Shown in pieces: positions 1 to 8,693 of a stretch of 37,443 nt of DNA. This DNA is from Thermoprotei archaeon. Its GTDB lineage: Archaea; Thermoproteota; Thermoprotei; Thermofilales; B9-G17. Positions within the stretch are counted from its first letter, which is position 1. Every line of letters begins with the position of its first letter. Made by a program: the position numbers and the translations under genes. The notes under the pieces were generated by a model. The model did not search any database, was not told the origin of the DNA, and saw only the letters and a program-made list of their open reading frames with translations. The stretch lies in NCBI GenBank assembly GCA_003649225.1, contig QMRD01000001.1, positions 1 to 37,443 on the forward strand, written 5' to 3'.

Positions 1-2
1 CA

Positions 3-1877
3 CAAAGAGGGAGAGATAATAGTAGAAAGGTTATTAGCGGTAAAGTAGATACAGATTACATAGAAAAAACAGAAAACCCCTATTTCATATCATATATTTT
101 ATCTCTCCTTAATAGCAGGCTCTCGGAAACTTATAGATTAAGTTTATTAGATAAAGATACTGTACTTAAAGTAAGAAATGATATACTGAATAAATACCTA
201 ATTCCTCTATCAGCATCTATCTTAAAGTTGAGAAATGTTGTGACAGAGGCATTGCTGCATACATCTTCCCAAACTAGGGACAACATAACATACTATTATA
301 CAGAATTATTTAACCTAAAAGATGGATATTTCTTTAATAATGTAAATAAATCATTAAATTTTATCAAAAAAATATGTAATAAATATTTAAGAAAAAAATA
401 TATTTATAATAATCTGAAAAAGAAATATATAAAATTAAAAGAAGTTTCGTGGAAATCTATGTTCGAATTAAACTCTAGTGGTCCTATAAAACTAAAACGG
501 AACGATTCAGCTCAGAGCAGTTATTTATCATCATATAAGGTAGGGCCATATATTGTAGAAGTAATCGATATTGCGGAGCCTGAAAATATATATTTCGTCC
601 GCATACCTGAGTACGAATCTATTATTAGGAGAGGCATCATCAATGATCTTTCAATAATTATTAGGAAACTTGCTCCCCCTAAAGTTCTCTCTATGAGCTT
701 TGAGAACCTCGTTAAGTACTTGAAGCTTTTATCAGAGAGACTCTATAGATGTCGCTTTCCAGAATTAGTAAAATTTAATATTTCTATATCTCATGAAATT
801 GTATGTTTCAGATCCATAAGAATGTTAAAATTTATGCCTTTTCTTCTTGATAACCTAATTGATGAATTTTATATAGATTCACCTGAGACCCACATTTACC
901 TTGACCATAGTAAATATGGTAGGTGTTTATCTAATATAATTGTACATAAGTATGACATTGATGCATTTATAGTTCATCTCAGGATAGATACTGGAATAAA
1001 GTTGGATAACGACTCCCCTTCCGCAAAGACTGATTTCTTGACATCCCTTTTTCGCGTAAGAGTTTCCATCGATGGACCACCACTAGCCATTAAGGGTCCT
1101 TCGATCGACGTTAGAAAGTTCAGAAAGCAATTCTATACATTATATGATCTCGTAGCTATGAAAACTTTATCATTGGATGCTGCAGCATTCATTTTGCTTC
1201 TTTCCTTCTTCCGAAGGAACATAATAATTGCTGGACCTCCTGGCTCAGGTAAGACAACTTTGCTTAATGCAATCGACTACTCTCTTCCCAAATATTATAG
1301 GAGAATATATATCGAGGACGTACAGGAATCACTGGATCTATTGCCGTATGGTTATCATCAGGTAAAGTTAAAGGTGGATCCCTTTGAGGTTAAAGTTAAA
1401 ACTAGAAGAAAAAGCATAGAAGTAATAAAGCTTCTTCATAGAAAACCTGACTACGTTATATTAGGTGAGCTACAAACAAGGGAACATGTTATAGCGGCTT
1501 TTCACTCCATGATATCAGGCATTAGATGCATACAGACAATACACGCAGATAACATAGAGAACTTAGTATACAGGCTCACTTGCCTATATAAAATCCCAAC
1601 CGAATTGATTAATTGCATAGATTTAATAGTACTTATGAAGAGGACACTTTATCCTAAGGAGCGAAGGTTTGTTGATAGAATTTCTACAATAAAGTATATT
1701 TCAGGAAATATAATAATTATGGATATTTTTAGGAGAAACTTAAATACTCTTTTTGCAGTAGATAATATAGAACGATTAGAAATATTAAATAAAATTTGTG
1801 AAGATGAAAAAATATGCAAAGAGGACATTTTAAAATTATACAATACATTAAAGGAAAATATTTTAAAAATAAAATAA
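3..1877 (+). CDS. Type II/IV secretion (pilus assembly) ATPase, 5' end outside window
   Basis: Probable cytoplasmic motor ATPase of the GspE/TadA/FlaI family that powers assembly of a pilus-like filament with the membrane protein encoded next. Walker A is GPPGSGKTT (nt 1233-1259). It is followed by an Asp-box-like EDVQES (about nt 1315), a Walker B-like ILGELQTRE (about 1458-1480) and a His-box QTIHADN (about 1535-1555). The N-terminal half carries a family-typical but divergent lead domain. A TTG at 228 could serve as start, but the same frame is open back to base 3 with no ATG, GTG or TTG and no stop, so the gene most likely begins before the window. The next gene overlaps its 3' end. Family assignment is firm; the filament type is inferred. 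Confidence 0.85.
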   Translation, partial: QRGRDNSRKVISGKVDTDYIEKTENPYFISYILSLLNSRLSETYRLSLLDKDTVLKVRNDILNKYLIPLSASILKLRNVVTEALLHTSSQTRDNITYYYTELFNLKDGYFFNNVNKSLNFIKKICNKYLRKKYIYNNLKKKYIKLKEVSWKSMFELNSSGPIKLKRNDSAQSSYLSSYKVGPYIVEVIDIAEPENIYFVRIPEYESIIRRGIINDLSIIIRKLAPPKVLSMSFENLVKYLKLLSERLYRCRFPELVKFNISISHEIVCFRSIRMLKFMPFLLDNLIDEFYIDSPETHIYLDHSKYGRCLSNIIVHKYDIDAFIVHLRIDTGIKLDNDSPSAKTDFLTSLFRVRVSIDGPPLAIKGPSIDVRKFRKQFYTLYDLVAMKTLSLDAAAFILLLSFFRRNIIIAGPPGSGKTTLLNAIDYSLPKYYRRIYIEDVQESLDLLPYGYHQVKLKVDPFEVKVKTRRKSIEVIKLLHRKPDYVILGELQTREHVIAAFHSMISGIRCIQTIHADNIENLVYRLTCLYKIPTELINCIDLIVLMKRTLYPKERRFVDRISTIKYISGNIIIMDIFRRNLNTLFAVDNIERLEILNKICEDEKICKEDILKLYNTLKENILKIK

Positions 1878-3223
1878 GTGAAGAAACAAATGTTCCAATT
1901 ATCAGCATAGCTAGCGAATTATATTTACTCTATCAAATATTTAACTCCAATTTTTATAAAGTAATAAGGGCAGTTAGTAGAAAAAGAGGCGAACCTATTT
2001 ATTCTTTACTTGCTCACCTATTAAAAGAGATTAGATTTGGAAGAAAAATATCGTATATAAAAAATATTAATCTAGGGTGTACAGAATTTTCCAGATTGAT
2101 CAATGAGATTGTAAGAGAAACTCGATACTTTCTTCTCAGGGACTATGTTAGAAGGATATTTGATGAAATTTTAAATAATAAAATCGGAGATTTCAGATCA
2201 GGTTTGGAGAAAATAACTGTAGTGATCACGTTGGCTTTATTCACGCCTGTCATAGTTTCGATTTATGTTATCCTAAGCAATAACCTGTTTTTCTTCCTAT
2301 ATTATGTAACGTTAATAGTAAATGCATTTCTCGTGATATTTAGGAGACTTATCTTTAGCGAAAATATAAGTTTAATAAAAGAATACTTTAGAATCCTGGC
2401 GTTATCGCTAAGCGTATCTCTAGCTCAATCATTAATTCCTTTGTATTTCTCCATATTATACGTGATGTCTATGAATATAAAATATTTTTTTATAGGAATA
2501 ATATATTCGTTTATAATCCTTTTAATATCCTGGAAATTACAATATATAAAAGGAATTAAGGAAATGGATAAAACGTATAATATTGAGAGGATACTTTATG
2601 ATATGTATGATCAACTTAGAGAATACAGCGTTGAAAAAAGTATAATTTTAATTTCACAGAATAAGTATGGACGAGACATAAGGGATACATGCGTGAAACT
2701 AAGGCTTGGAGAGCCGGTACGCAAGATAACACGCTTTATCGAAGATGCTTATCTTAGGACTTTCATATGTTCCAGCCAGGAAAGTATTTACAACACAGCA
2801 GCTTTCATAAAGGATATATTAAAATTAGTGAAACTTAACAGAAAATATACCAGAATAATCGAGAGAGAATTGAGGCTTATAGCTCTAAAAACAAGAATTA
2901 TGATATTTTTCATAACGTTAAGTATAGGGATAATACATGCGTCTACGCTATATTTCCAAACATTTATGTTTTTCTCATACGGTGACATAGTTAATGCAAA
3001 GTACCTATTAACAAGCTATCTCCTTTCGGTCTCCCTCTACCTTTCTGTTTCAGCAGCAAACTTAGAAAGTATTCTAAAAAAGGAAAAAAGCCTTATGCTA
3101 ATGATAAACATAATCTTCAATATATCCCTCATGTTCTCTCTAGCTTTCTATTCTAGTTACTTCTCTAAATTACCGAGAAAACTTTATGTAAAAGATTTCA
3201 TGTTTTTCTTATCATACAGATAA
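1814..3223 (+). CDS. FlaJ/TadC-like polytopic membrane protein of a pilus system
   Basis: 469 residues with several clear hydrophobic blocks: two adjacent segments around residues 135-185, a pair around 195-245, and three toward the C-terminus (about 355-385, 390-415, 425-450). Cytoplasmic stretches between them resemble type II secretion F domains. This architecture and its place directly after the ATPase fit the inner-membrane platform (FlaJ/TadC/GspF). The ATG at 1814 lies 64 bases inside the ATPase gene; no later canonical start seems better, so translational coupling is likely. Its last 26 bases overlap the convergent gene ending at 3198. Platform role is inferred from topology and context, since sequence conservation is weak. 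Confidence 0.7.
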   Translation: MQRGHFKIIQYIKGKYFKNKISEETNVPIISIASELYLLYQIFNSNFYKVIRAVSRKRGEPIYSLLAHLLKEIRFGRKISYIKNINLGCTEFSRLINEIVRETRYFLLRDYVRRIFDEILNNKIGDFRSGLEKITVVITLALFTPVIVSIYVILSNNLFFFLYYVTLIVNAFLVIFRRLIFSENISLIKEYFRILALSLSVSLAQSLIPLYFSILYVMSMNIKYFFIGIIYSFIILLISWKLQYIKGIKEMDKTYNIERILYDMYDQLREYSVEKSIILISQNKYGRDIRDTCVKLRLGEPVRKITRFIEDAYLRTFICSSQESIYNTAAFIKDILKLVKLNRKYTRIIERELRLIALKTRIMIFFITLSIGIIHASTLYFQTFMFFSYGDIVNAKYLLTSYLLSVSLYLSVSAANLESILKKEKSLMLMINIIFNISLMFSLAFYSSYFSKLPRKLYVKDFMFFLSYR

Positions 3224-4088
3224 CAGTGGATGAAATGTTCGGAGGACACAGTACAACTTTATTGTTGCTCAAATAAAATCTACAGCAAGCGTCAGTTATT
3301 CTGATGCTGTGTACTATTACTTTGGCTAAAATGTGGGATGAGTTGATATAATTAATGTCTACTTTCACTAAGTAAGATACTTCAAATTCATCATGTAGAG
3401 GCTTTAATGTAGAATATAGTATCCTCCTAATGTTCAATGCAATGTTTTCCCTAATAGCACCTACATTGCCCTCTTTAACTTCTATATACTGAAGATTTGC
3501 TAATCTTTCTCTAATTTTATACCAAATACTCCATAACTTAAAGTATCTACATGGATGCAATATAGCAATAAACACCTTCCTTTCCAGCATTATATCGTAG
3601 AAATATTTACTATAAATAATTATATAAAAAATAAATGATATTAAAACAGTATTTTTTATACTTCTCATATATTTCATCATATTTATAGCTCTTAAGTAGC
3701 TCCAATTAATATTAATATTATTTCTATATTCTTTTACAGAAAAATTGGTGATAAAAATTTTCTTAATGATGCAATCTTCTAACGATTCAAATCTATTTTT
3801 TATCTCTCTTAGTAAATTAGAGAGGTTCAACATTTGGATTATCTCTCTTGTTTCGGCCAGTTTTCCTTCTATGGTTAATCTTTGAAATACTTCATCCATT
3901 CTTATAGTTATTTTTTTCACCAAAGCTAAAATAATATTTTTGTAAATTTCATCTATTCTGGCGGCTTCCATGAGTTTAACATAAACATTATTAGCAAAGA
4001 TATCAATCATATTTATGTCATAGTACATTTTAACGATTGAAATTGAGAGAATTAGTAATGTGATTAAGAGGGATGCCGTAAACTTCAT
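3198..4088 (-). CDS. Membrane-anchored protein of the pilin-like gene group, function unknown
   Basis: 296 residues, not recognised as a named family. It has an N-terminal hydrophobic helix just after a basic start (MKFTASLLITLLILSISIV), a helical region rich in charged residues (about 30-130), a second hydrophobic segment (about 146-165), and a C-terminal domain with two cysteines near the end. It is the last gene of a leftward run of five small membrane-anchored genes starting at 5254, four bases after the preceding stop. It could be a large minor pilin or an assembly factor for the ATPase/platform pair that it faces tail to tail (26-base overlap). Confidence 0.6.
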   Translation of the reverse strand: MKFTASLLITLLILSISIVKMYYDINMIDIFANNVYVKLMEAARIDEIYKNIILALVKKITIRMDEVFQRLTIEGKLAETREIIQMLNLSNLLREIKNRFESLEDCIIKKIFITNFSVKEYRNNININWSYLRAINMMKYMRSIKNTVLISFIFYIIIYSKYFYDIMLERKVFIAILHPCRYFKLWSIWYKIRERLANLQYIEVKEGNVGAIRENIALNIRRILYSTLKPLHDEFEVSYLVKVDINYINSSHILAKVIVHSIRITDACCRFYLSNNKVVLCPPNISSTVICMIRKT

Positions 4089-4092
4089 ATAA

Positions 4093-4431
4093 TCATTCCT
4101 TTACTTTTACTGAAATTACTATCCAACTTCCATTTTTCAAAGGAAATATAATGAAGTGTGATATTTCCCCAGTATTATCTCTGCTAAAGGATAATATAAA
4201 TGTCCTATTTGATGCCTTTAGCGTTATATTAGGACAGTTCATGTTTTCAACTAATGTTTCCAAATATCCGCTTTCATAAATTTTCAGGATCAAGCTTTTT
4301 TCAAGAGTGTACAGATGATAAGTATTTCTTGCAGTAGATGAAAGATTTAATGGAGGTATCAATATAACGTAAAGTATTAAGGCTACCAGCAATACTATAC
4401 TTGCAAGTGCGTCAACGACGTAAAATCTCAT
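4093..4431 (-). CDS. Small pilin-like protein with N-terminal membrane helix
   Basis: 112 residues. MRFYVVDALASIVLLVALIL gives one N-terminal transmembrane helix preceded by an acidic residue, reminiscent of TadE-like or type IV pseudopilin N-termini. The rest is a beta-rich soluble domain with one cysteine (NCPN) and several NxS/T sites, which would suit an extracellular subunit. Its ATG overlaps the stop of the 51-residue gene upstream (ATGA) and is preceded by an AGGGGG ribosome binding site, so the two are translationally coupled. Pilin identity is inferred; no class III signal peptide of the classical KG type is obvious. Confidence 0.6.
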   Translation of the reverse strand: MRFYVVDALASIVLLVALILYVILIPPLNLSSTARNTYHLYTLEKSLILKIYESGYLETLVENMNCPNITLKASNRTFILSFSRDNTGEISHFIIFPLKNGSWIVISVKVKE

Positions 4432-4583
4432 GTAATTCCCCCTAACACTACTGTCTTTTCAATAATGTTCTTCCCTAATATCATAGATATCCTAGCAAGC
4501 ATAATTTGGAATAAAATAAATATAAAAAACAAAAGCATCACGGCCGCGATTAGGAATATTATTAGGTGTATTACCTCATGCAC
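4428..4583 (-). CDS. Very small single-pass membrane protein in pilin-like operon
   Basis: A 51-residue reading frame starting at GTG 4583 (an in-frame GTG at 4592 is also possible). It begins VHEVIHLIIFLIAAVMLLFF, so nearly its whole first half is one hydrophobic helix, followed by a short polar tail. It fills the otherwise empty gap between two pilin-like genes. The GAGGTGAGG stretch just upstream is a good ribosome binding site, and its TGA overlaps the ATG of the next gene. Size and position suggest a minor filament subunit or a small membrane partner. No family recognised. Confidence 0.55.
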   Translation of the reverse strand: MHEVIHLIIFLIAAVMLLFFIFILFQIMLARISMILGKNIIEKTVVLGGIT

Positions 4584-4588
4584 TATCC

Positions 4589-4927
4589 TCACCTCTTAAC
4601 TGTTATAGTATGATTCACTACTGTAACAGTAGTGTCAGTTCCGAAATCTATAGCTATGGAATTGGGGCATCGTGATGGTGAAGTTAATGCACTTTCATCA
4701 TTAACTATAATTTTCAATGTATTATTACTCAATATCATTGTAAAATTCATTGTCTTGAGATAAGGTAAGGAAATATTCATACGGCACCCGTCAGGAAGAT
4801 TGTTTAGTAATTCCTCAAGAGCCATAGCTACTTTATTGCATGAGCTCGACCTGTAATAACAGTATAATTTATCATAAAGGTTATTTACTAGAAATGAGAA
4901 AGAGAGCGTTGTTACAAGCCAAATCAA
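4589..4927 (-). CDS. Pilin-like protein, start codon uncertain (frame open to 4963)
   Basis: 112 residues from TTG 4927, the first usable canonical start. The frame is open for 12 more codons up to the TAG that ends the preceding gene. Those codons read VIKKSAVESITI and lead into ILIWLVTTLSFSFL, giving a basic stretch plus acidic residue plus hydrophobic helix that looks like a complete pilin/TadE-like N-terminus. A strong Shine-Dalgarno (GGAGGTG, 4974-4968) sits right before this point, yet the codons at 4963-4958 are GTA and ATC, not a normal start. The mature domain has four cysteines and several NxS/T sites, consistent with an extracellular subunit. Confidence 0.6.
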   Translation of the reverse strand: MIWLVTTLSFSFLVNNLYDKLYCYYRSSSCNKVAMALEELLNNLPDGCRMNISLPYLKTMNFTMILSNNTLKIIVNDESALTSPSRCPNSIAIDFGTDTTVTVVNHTITVKR

Positions 4928-4963
4928 TATTGTTATGGATTCGACAGCTGATTTCTTGATTAC

Positions 4964-5254
4964 CTACCACCTCCTATACGGTTTGTTATCAATTAAGCCA
5001 CGCCATACAAGCACTTCTCCATGTACACGTGTTCTACAGATAGCATATCTTTCAGAAACCGTATATGCGAGTGAATAAATAGTTCTGATGTCACTTATTT
5101 CAAAAATCATTAGCATAGATAATTTGGTTACAAGATCCAATGAGGCAACAAATATTATCACTATCATAAATATGTTAAGGAGTAACAGTACACTTTCCTC
5201 CACGCTTTGAATAATATCTCCCCATATAATCGTATCAAAAAACTTTATATTCAT
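4964..5254 (-). CDS. Small single-pass membrane protein heading the pilin-like operon
   Basis: 96 residues with one hydrophobic helix at about residues 21-45 (SVLLLLNIFMIVIIFVASL) preceded by acidic residues (QSVEES), and a C-terminal basic region containing an isolated cysteine. No family recognised. It is the first gene of the leftward set of pilin-like genes. Its start lies 26 bases from the divergent beta-CASP nuclease start, so both messages are likely nearly leaderless. Its TAG stop is in the same frame as the next gene, which continues without another stop. Confidence 0.6.
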   Translation of the reverse strand: MNIKFFDTIIWGDIIQSVEESVLLLLNIFMIVIIFVASLDLVTKLSMLMIFEISDIRTIYSLAYTVSERYAICRTRVHGEVLVWRGLIDNKPYRRW

Positions 5255-5280
5255 ATATAATTTCTAGGACTTGATAAGAC

Positions 5281-6561
5281 ATGGGCGATTTAAGCATAAA
5301 GATTCTAGGCTCAGGAAGGGAGATAGGGAGAGCAGGAATAGTTGTAAGAAGCAATAAAGGAGAGATCCTACTAGATTATGGCGCATCTATTGAACCTGAA
5401 AGCCCTCTTTTTCCACTTCATTATCCACCTAAAAGGCTATCCTGTATAATACTATCTCACGCACACTTAGACCATTCAGGAGCAATACCGCTCATGTATA
5501 CAAGTAGAGCTTTACCTATTTATTTAACGGACTTAACCTTAGAAATAGCCGACCTTTTAATAAGAGATTTTCTCAAAATATCTGGTTACTATATACCATA
5601 CGAGATAATGGAACTTATAACTATGAGGAAATGCGCCAGAATAATGGATTATGGAATTGATTTCTATATCGATTGTTTTAAGGCAAAGTTACTAAATGCT
5701 GGACATATCCCCGGAAGCGCCATGGTATTGCTCAGCTATGAAAATATGCACATACTATATACATCCGACTTTAATATGGTAGAAACATGCCTTTTAGATC
5801 CTGCAGATGTCGGAAGCATTAATTTCGACGAATTAGACGCTATAATACTAGAATGTACTTATGCCGAATATTCTCATCCTCCAAGAGAAAACGTAGAAAG
5901 AGAATTTATCGAACAAATTATCGAGGTTTTAGATAATGATGGAATAGTCCTAATACCAGCTTTCGCGGTAGGCCGAGCTCAAGAGATAGCATGTGTACTC
6001 TATAAGTATTCAATAAAGTATCCCATCTACATTGATGGTATGGCTAGGAAGATTATATATCTACTAACGAAGTACAATAAATACTCGAAATGTAATTTTG
6101 GCGAGATGCTAAGAAACGAGAACATTAAAATAGTTGATGGATGGAAAACTAGAAGACGGGCGTTAAAGGAACCGTCGGTAATAATAACTCCTGCTGGGAT
6201 GTTGAAAGGTGGGGCCGTTCATTTCTATGCCAAGAAAATAATTGGTGATAGGAAAAATGCTATTTTCCTTGTAAGTTATCAAGGGGCTATGACTCCAGGG
6301 AGGGATTTATTAACCAAAGGGAAACTAACACTAGAAAATAGCATCTTTGATGTAAATGCCCGTGTTTACTGGTTTGATTTCTCTTCGCATTGCGGAAGAA
6401 AAGAGTTACTTCAATTCCTAAAATTAGTTAATCCGGATACTAAGCTCATTCTTGTCCATGTAGACTCAGCTGTTGGAAGTAAATTTAAAAAAGAGATTTC
6501 AAGAAATTTAGGTCTTAATGTATCATTTCCGAAAAATGGAGATGTTATTAAAATAAAGTAA
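5281..6561 (+). CDS. Beta-CASP metallo-beta-lactamase ribonuclease, aCPSF2-like
   Basis: 426 residues. The metallo-beta-lactamase zinc motif SHAHLDHSG is at about residues 59-67. Later metal ligands are seen in LNAGHIPGSAM and YTSDFN, and the beta-CASP part contains IPAFAVGRAQE and FDFSSHCGR. There is no N-terminal KH region, and the length matches the archaeal CPSF2-type (YSH1-like) exo/endonucleases rather than the longer aCPSF1. Expected role is RNA 3'-end processing or decay in the cytoplasm. A TATA-like CATATATAAT lies about 26 bases before the ATG, pointing to a leaderless message. Subgroup choice is from length and lack of KH domains. Confidence 0.88.
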   Translation: MGDLSIKILGSGREIGRAGIVVRSNKGEILLDYGASIEPESPLFPLHYPPKRLSCIILSHAHLDHSGAIPLMYTSRALPIYLTDLTLEIADLLIRDFLKISGYYIPYEIMELITMRKCARIMDYGIDFYIDCFKAKLLNAGHIPGSAMVLLSYENMHILYTSDFNMVETCLLDPADVGSINFDELDAIILECTYAEYSHPPRENVEREFIEQIIEVLDNDGIVLIPAFAVGRAQEIACVLYKYSIKYPIYIDGMARKIIYLLTKYNKYSKCNFGEMLRNENIKIVDGWKTRRRALKEPSVIITPAGMLKGGAVHFYAKKIIGDRKNAIFLVSYQGAMTPGRDLLTKGKLTLENSIFDVNARVYWFDFSSHCGRKELLQFLKLVNPDTKLILVHVDSAVGSKFKKEISRNLGLNVSFPKNGDVIKIK

Positions 6562-6588
6562 GCGTACTCCCCATTGTATATATTTCTA

Positions 6589-7185
6589 TTATGATGATTT
6601 TTTCAAGAAGAAAATTAATCTCTGCAACACGGTTATGTATATTAAAACGATATACAACATCGTAATTATTTTCAACAATAGTATATTAATCAATATCATT
6701 TTTAGGATAATCATGATTAATATTACTAGTGTCCTCTCGGCCCTCTCCATCAAGCCTATACTTTCCATGGATATGCCAAGTGACTCTGCTTTGGCTCTAG
6801 TGTAGCTAATCAAGTATGTACCCATAATTATTAGCATTAGTTCATCTATACCTAAAATTCCTATGTTTAAAAGCACAAACACGTATAGTATATCGGATAT
6901 CCTATCGCATATGGAGTCGAGAAAGCTACCCTTTACGGATGTTTTTTCAAGTCTCCTTGCGACAGCGCCGTCCATAATGTCGGCAACTGCTGAGAGGACA
7001 TACAGTACTAATATTAAGACATAATTTGTGCTTAACTTAGAGATAATAGCTAGTATTATTGCGAAAATTAGACCGAGTATCGTAATGATGTTGGGATAGG
7101 GAATCATTCTCGCAACTGCACCAATCAATGGATCAATATGTTTGTAAATGACTTTTCTCATCCTAGATAACATCCTAAACACCAC
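6589..7185 (-). CDS. CDP-alcohol phosphatidyltransferase family protein (archaetidyl-lipid synthase)
   Basis: Integral membrane enzyme of about 198 residues that should transfer a CDP-activated lipid to an alcohol such as inositol phosphate, making polar lipid head groups. The diagnostic motif DG..AR(8)G...D...D is present (DGAVARR, then GSFLDSICDR) at about residues 72-95. Hydrophobic helices follow, as in archaetidylinositol-phosphate synthase. GTG 7185 is the longest start, but ATG 7173 has the better-spaced GGTG ribosome binding site. It follows NAC in a leftward group. The exact alcohol acceptor cannot be read from the sequence. Confidence 0.85.
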   Translation of the reverse strand: MVFRMLSRMRKVIYKHIDPLIGAVARMIPYPNIITILGLIFAIILAIISKLSTNYVLILVLYVLSAVADIMDGAVARRLEKTSVKGSFLDSICDRISDILYVFVLLNIGILGIDELMLIIMGTYLISYTRAKAESLGISMESIGLMERAERTLVILIMIILKMILINILLLKIITMLYIVLIYITVLQRLIFFLKKSS

Positions 7186-7252
7186 ATAGGTCTAAGTGAG
7201 TATATATCCCAAATTAGCTGACATATCGATTAATGCTTGCATACCTTATAAG

Positions 7253-7606
7253 TCACTTACTTCGGCTTCGCAATAGTAGTATTGCTTGAGCTAAGTCGCC
7301 TTTTGTTTCTATGAGTGCTTTCCTAGCTTCATCTAATGATACACCAGCCTGTAACGCTACGAGTTCCACGTCTTCCTCGCTGATTTCGACTGTTTCCTCA
7401 ATCTTTTTCTCCTTTACTATAGGCTCTCCAAGGATCTGATAGATAGTTCCTGTAGCGGTTTTCAGTATAGTGACCGTAGGGTTCTCAAAAATTATCTCGC
7501 TATCAGCTGTTACTATTTTTACTAATGATACATCCTTAAGTTCTTCAAAGCTAATGCCATATCTTTTTGTTAAACGCTTAAGTTCTCTGGGAGACAATCT
7601 TCTCAT
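7253..7606 (-). CDS. nac: Nascent polypeptide-associated complex protein (alpha-NAC)
   Basis: 117 residues. The N-terminal basic segment MRRLSPRELKRLTKRYGIS is the ribosome-binding part, the middle is the NAC beta-barrel (about 25-65: VSLVKIVTADSEIIFENPTV), and the end is a UBA-like three-helix domain (about 78-115: EEDVELVALQAGVSLDEARK). Archaeal NAC works as a homodimer binding emerging chains at the ribosome exit. It sits 12 bases after the DUF434 gene, probably in one transcript. SRP19, another nascent-chain factor, is divergently encoded nearby. Confidence 0.95.
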   Translation of the reverse strand: MRRLSPRELKRLTKRYGISFEELKDVSLVKIVTADSEIIFENPTVTILKTATGTIYQILGEPIVKEKKIEETVEISEEDVELVALQAGVSLDEARKALIETKGDLAQAILLLRSRSK

Positions 7607-7618
7607 GCCTTACACACC

Positions 7619-8287
7619 CTAGTTGTAAACTATCTTTCTAACATTAATTATTTTCTCCGGTGATACTATAGATGCTATATATCCACCTAAATCGACGACC
7701 TTATCAACTTGCGTCAAAATAACAGTATCGCTAGTAGAGGTTAAGCAGTTAAGTTTAATTACTGCGACGTCGGCTTTAAAAGCTAATATAGAGTCTCCAC
7801 ATATTCCCATTTCCTTAAGTTTCCTCCTAGTATATCCGGATAATTTACCGCTATAACTGACGTTCTTATCATACACAAAAACTACCTTAAGGGGTTTTAG
7901 GCGGTACAAGAGAGAGAACAATATTTCGAGAGCAATATACATGTATTGATCTACCTTAACTTTTGAATAAAAGGAGAGCATATCTCTTATAAATCCATCA
8001 CCACAGAGGAAAAGATAGCTTTTAAGCAAAGCAGCTCTTATAGTCATTAAAACGTTAAATCCGTCTATAACTAGTAAATTGTTAACTATTTCATTTATCG
8101 GACGAGCTTTACTTAATATCTTCTTCGCCTTCTCACTTGGGAATATAGTTCTAAAAAGTATCATTCTTTCAATGCTGGAAAGACGATACCTACTAACAAC
8201 TACGTCCAACACGCTTTCTTTCTTATAACCCCTATCCAATAAATATTTGAAATCAATCATTGCCTCGATGAGATTTTTCCTGATCAT
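7619..8287 (-). CDS. DUF434 (COG2454) family protein, PIN-like
   Basis: 222 residues matching the archaeal DUF434 type. It has an N-terminal helical segment (DFKYLLDRGYKKESVLDVVV..RYRLSSIERMILFR) and then a nucleotidyl-hydrolase-looking core with LVIDGFNVLMTI (about residues 93-104), an acidic-residue-rich arrangement resembling PIN-type nucleases. Activity has not been established as far as I know; a nuclease role is inference. It leads a leftward group with NAC and is divergent from SRP19, 38 bases between starts. Confidence 0.75.
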   Translation of the reverse strand: MIRKNLIEAMIDFKYLLDRGYKKESVLDVVVSRYRLSSIERMILFRTIFPSEKAKKILSKARPINEIVNNLLVIDGFNVLMTIRAALLKSYLFLCGDGFIRDMLSFYSKVKVDQYMYIALEILFSLLYRLKPLKVVFVYDKNVSYSGKLSGYTRRKLKEMGICGDSILAFKADVAVIKLNCLTSTSDTVILTQVDKVVDLGGYIASIVSPEKIINVRKIVYN

Positions 8288-8325
8288 AAAGGATCCCTTT
8301 GTGACCTTAGGGCAATAATAGGTTA

Positions 8326-8664
8326 ATGGATATGTTAAAGTATAAGTTTAAAGTAATTAGTATAACCATGAGAAAAAGTAGCTATTTCATACTATGGCCG
8401 GAATACTTCGATAAGAGATTATCGAGAAAAATGGGGAGAAGAGTTCCTCTTAGTATAGCTGTGTCTAGACCGACAGTAAGCGAAATCGCAGAGGCTGCAA
8501 AAGCGCTAGGATATAAAGTAATCTTACAAGAAGAAAAAAGCTATCCAAAATGTTGGTACGAAAACAGAGGCAGAGTGCTGGTTGACAGAGGAGACAAAAA
8601 GAAAAGTGAGATAATAAGGGAAATATCCTTATTCTTATCAGAGAAAAGGAGTAAAAGTAAATAG
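8326..8664 (+). CDS. srp19: Signal recognition particle 19 kDa protein
   Basis: 112 residues. The SRP19 fold is recognisable from ILWPEYFDKRLSRKMGRRVPLSIAV at the N-terminus, through PTVSEIAEAAKALGYK, to ENRGRVLVD near residue 85. It binds helices 6 and 8 of the SRP RNA and prepares it for SRP54, in membrane targeting of secretory proteins. An ATG two codons downstream (8332) is an alternative start. Its TAG stop abuts the 3' end of the oppositely oriented tRNA-Pro gene with no spacer. Confidence 0.93.
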   Translation: MDMLKYKFKVISITMRKSSYFILWPEYFDKRLSRKMGRRVPLSIAVSRPTVSEIAEAAKALGYKVILQEEKSYPKCWYENRGRVLVDRGDKKKSEIIREISLFLSEKRSKSK

Positions 8665-8693
8665 TGGGGCCGCCGGGATTTGAACCCGGGACC

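Noticed and set aside
4961-4966. TAG read as pyrrolysine to fuse two pilin-like frames
   Set aside because: No pyl genes or fitting tRNA in view, and TAG is used as an ordinary stop elsewhere (for example 8662-8664). Kept only as one explanation of the missing start codon.
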